Source: Rhodococcus sp. Leaf247 (GTDB lineage: Bacteria; Actinomycetota; Actinomycetes; Mycobacteriales; Mycobacteriaceae). From it: a stretch of DNA of 64,000 bases. Position numbers and translations under genes: made by a program. The notes below the pieces were generated by a model. That model worked only from the letters and a program-made list of their open reading frames with translations, was not told where the DNA came from and searched no databases. Numbering within the stretch: the first letter of the stretch is position 1; every line of letters begins with the position of its first letter. Of the stretch, positions 62,221 to 64,000 are shown in pieces. Location of the stretch: contig NZ_LMRP01000001.1 in assembly GCF_001426185.1 (NCBI RefSeq), positions 248,483-312,482 of the forward strand, read 5' to 3'.

Positions 62221-63308
62221 CCGCCACCCTGGGTGTGACACCCACACCCTCGCAGCCGACGCCGGACCGCCCCGCGCCGTCCCGCATCAGATCGCTTCCG
62301 TCCCACCCGGTCTTCTGGCCGTTAATTGCCCTGCTGGTACTCGTGGTGATCAACGTGATCGTCACACCCGGCTTCCTCGACATCCGCATCGTCAACGGCG
62401 GCGTGTTCGGCAATCCCGTCGACATCGCCCGCAACTCGGCCCCGTTGATCCTGGTGGCCGTGGGCATGACGCTGGTGGTCGCGACCCGAGGCATCGACCT
62501 GTCCGTGGGTGCGGTCGCGGTCATCGCGGCGGCTGTCGCGTGCACTCGCATCGTCGCCTCGCCCGACGAGAGCGCCGCCTCCACCGTGATCATGGCCGTC
62601 GCCTGGGCACTGGGCGCCTGCCTCCTGCTGGGACTGTGGAACGGACTGTTGGTGTCCGTCTTCGGCATTCAACCCATCATCGCGACTCTGGTGCTCATGG
62701 TGGCCGGCCGCGGTCTCGCCATGCTGGTGACGGACGGTCAGATCACCACCGTTGCCGACGGCGCCTTCGGGTTCCTGGCCTCGGGCATCGTCCTGGGCCT
62801 GCCGGTCGCGCTGCTCATCGCTCTGGCCGTCGTGGCCGTCACCGTGCTGATCACGCGCCGCACCGCGCTCGGAATGCTCGTCGAGGCGGTCGGCATCAAC
62901 CCCGAAGCGAGCAGGCTCGCCGGAGTGCGGTCGCGAACGATCGTCTGGACGGTGTACGTGTTCGCCGCGCTGTGCGCCGGCATCGCGGGCCTGATCATCG
63001 CCGCCAACACCAATTCCGTGAACGCCAACAGTCTCGGTCTGTGGATCGAGCTCGACGCGATCCTCGCCGTCGTCATCGGCGGCACCGCCCTCACCGGTGG
63101 ACGGTTCTCCCTCGCCGGCACCGTCGTCGGTGCGCTGCTCATCGGAACGCTGACTCGCACCATCACCAACGTGGGCATTCCGTCCGAGGCGAACTACCTC
63201 TTCAAGGCACTCGTCATCATCGTCGTCTGCCTCCTGCAGTCACCCCGCGCCCGTGCCTCTCTGCGTACGCTCCGCCCCACCAGCCGGAAGGCCCGCGCTC
63301 ATGAGTGA
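62217..63308 (+). CDS. ytfT: Galactofuranose-type ABC transporter permease 1
   Basis: A 363-residue CUT2 permease with about 8-10 hydrophobic segments. Family turn ATRGIDLSVGAV near residue 92 and coupling loop EAVGINPEASRLAGVRS near 225. GTG start overlaps the ATPase stop. It pairs with YjfF to form a heterodimeric channel. Confidence 0.92.
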   Translation: MTATLGVTPTPSQPTPDRPAPSRIRSLPSHPVFWPLIALLVLVVINVIVTPGFLDIRIVNGGVFGNPVDIARNSAPLILVAVGMTLVVATRGIDLSVGAVAVIAAAVACTRIVASPDESAASTVIMAVAWALGACLLLGLWNGLLVSVFGIQPIIATLVLMVAGRGLAMLVTDGQITTVADGAFGFLASGIVLGLPVALLIALAVVAVTVLITRRTALGMLVEAVGINPEASRLAGVRSRTIVWTVYVFAALCAGIAGLIIAANTNSVNANSLGLWIELDAILAVVIGGTALTGGRFSLAGTVVGALLIGTLTRTITNVGIPSEANYLFKALVIIVVCLLQSPRARASLRTLRPTSRKARAHE

Positions 63309-64000
63309 CCTGCTCACGCACCCTCCCACCGGATCACCCGCTCCGGCGACGAGCCACGGCACCTGGGACCGCGTACGCCGGTACTCGCCGCCCTCGCGGT
63401 TCCTTCCTGTCATCGCGACGTTCGCCCTTCTCGTGGGACTGTTCGGCATCGGCGAGATCCGCTACCCCGGTTTCGCCGACCCCCAACTGTTCCTGTCCCT
63501 CTTCATCGACAACGCGTTCCTGATCGTGCTGGCCGTCGGCATGACCTTCGTCATCCTCACCGGTGGTATCGATCTCTCCGTCGGATCCGTCGTCGCCCTC
63601 TCGACGATGATCGCCGCTCGCACACTGCAACTGGGCTGGTCCCCGATCCTGGTCATGGCCACGGTGCTCCTGTGCGGAACGTTGCTGGGCACCACCATGG
63701 GAATCCTGGTGCACTATCTGCAGATCCAACCCTTCGTGGCGACCCTCGCGGGCATGTTCCTCGCCCGCGGCCTCTGCTACATGATCGGTGTCGAGTCGAT
63801 TCCGATCACCGATTCCACGTTCAGCGCCATCGCGTTCGGCGTCGTCGAACTCCCCGGTGGCTACTCCGTCACGTGGTCCGTCGTCATTGCGCTCGTCACG
63901 GTCGCCGTCGCCGCCTACGTGCTGGCGTGCACCCGCTTCGGCCGCTCCGTGTACGGCGTCGGCGGCAACGAGGCCTCCGCCGTCCTGATGGGCTTGCGCG
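63301..64000 (+). CDS. yjfF: Galactofuranose-type ABC transporter permease 2 (3' truncated by window)
   Basis: ATG 63301 overlaps the ytfT stop by 8 nt and the frame stays open to the last base, giving the first 233 residues. LTGGIDLSVGSVVALSTM lies near residue 87, and GVGGNEASAVLMGLR, the coupling loop, ends the window. This is the second CUT2 permease expected after ytfT. Confidence 0.92.
   Translation, partial: MSDLLTHPPTGSPAPATSHGTWDRVRRYSPPSRFLPVIATFALLVGLFGIGEIRYPGFADPQLFLSLFIDNAFLIVLAVGMTFVILTGGIDLSVGSVVALSTMIAARTLQLGWSPILVMATVLLCGTLLGTTMGILVHYLQIQPFVATLAGMFLARGLCYMIGVESIPITDSTFSAIAFGVVELPGGYSVTWSVVIALVTVAVAAYVLACTRFGRSVYGVGGNEASAVLMGLR

Overview
The window is a high-GC chromosome segment from a mycolic-acid-containing actinobacterium, most likely Rhodococcus or a close Nocardiaceae relative. 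Supporting this are the strong G/C third-position bias, many GTG starts, 1-8 nt start/stop overlaps, an LGFP-repeat cell-wall protein, a type VII-secretion-like WXG protein, and a housekeeping gene order that, from memory, parallels the Mycobacterium tuberculosis lhr-nei2-lpdA-amiA1/amiB1-deoD-pmmB-upp-add-deoA-cdd-sdhCDAB-dacB1-trpS region. No rRNA, tRNA or CRISPR array was recognised.

1-14 kb: the 3' end of lhr, nei2, a PadR regulator, two overlapping lipoprotein serine hydrolases, a small DUF2945 protein and a membrane GGDEF protein. Next is an aminotransferase gene cut in two by a ~3.6 kb insertion (about 7700-11281). The insertion holds an IS110-family transposase, its probable bridge-RNA region, an AT-richer LGFP-repeat secreted protein and a small membrane protein, and imperfect 11-bp inverted repeats lie at its two edges. 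The LpdA-like flavoprotein follows.

14-34.8 kb: conserved core genes. These are M20 amidohydrolases, an enoyl-CoA hydratase-like protein, phenolic acid decarboxylase, purine and pyrimidine salvage (deoD, pmmB, upp, add, deoA, cdd), a three-gene type VII-like operon (WXG protein, NlpC/P60 hydrolase, YbaB-like protein), a frameshifted TPR gene, an amino-acid ABC transporter with fused binding protein and permease inside the cdd-deoA operon, and the complete sdhCDAB operon.

34.8-54.9 kb: accessory metabolism centred on inositol and related polyols. It holds an acyl-CoA dehydrogenase and a phytanoyl-CoA dioxygenase facing each other, an MFS exporter, a LacI-regulated SDR/dehydrogenase/TIM-barrel/dehydrogenase operon, an ABC importer (ATPase and permease without a binding protein), another Gfo/Idh/MocA dehydrogenase with a divergent LacI regulator, an orphan siderophore-binding lipoprotein, and iolR divergent from iolC-aldolase-iolB-iolD. 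A 25-bp element is shared by the iolC promoter and the ABC importer promoter, which ties them into one probable IolR regulon.

54.9-64 kb: a D,D-carboxypeptidase, a YihY-family membrane protein, trpS, an aldose 1-epimerase and a ytfQ-ytfR-ytfT-yjfF galactofuranose-type ABC importer. Its promoter carries two LacI-type palindromes plus a site resembling the operators next to the LacI gene at 47 kb. The last gene runs off the window.
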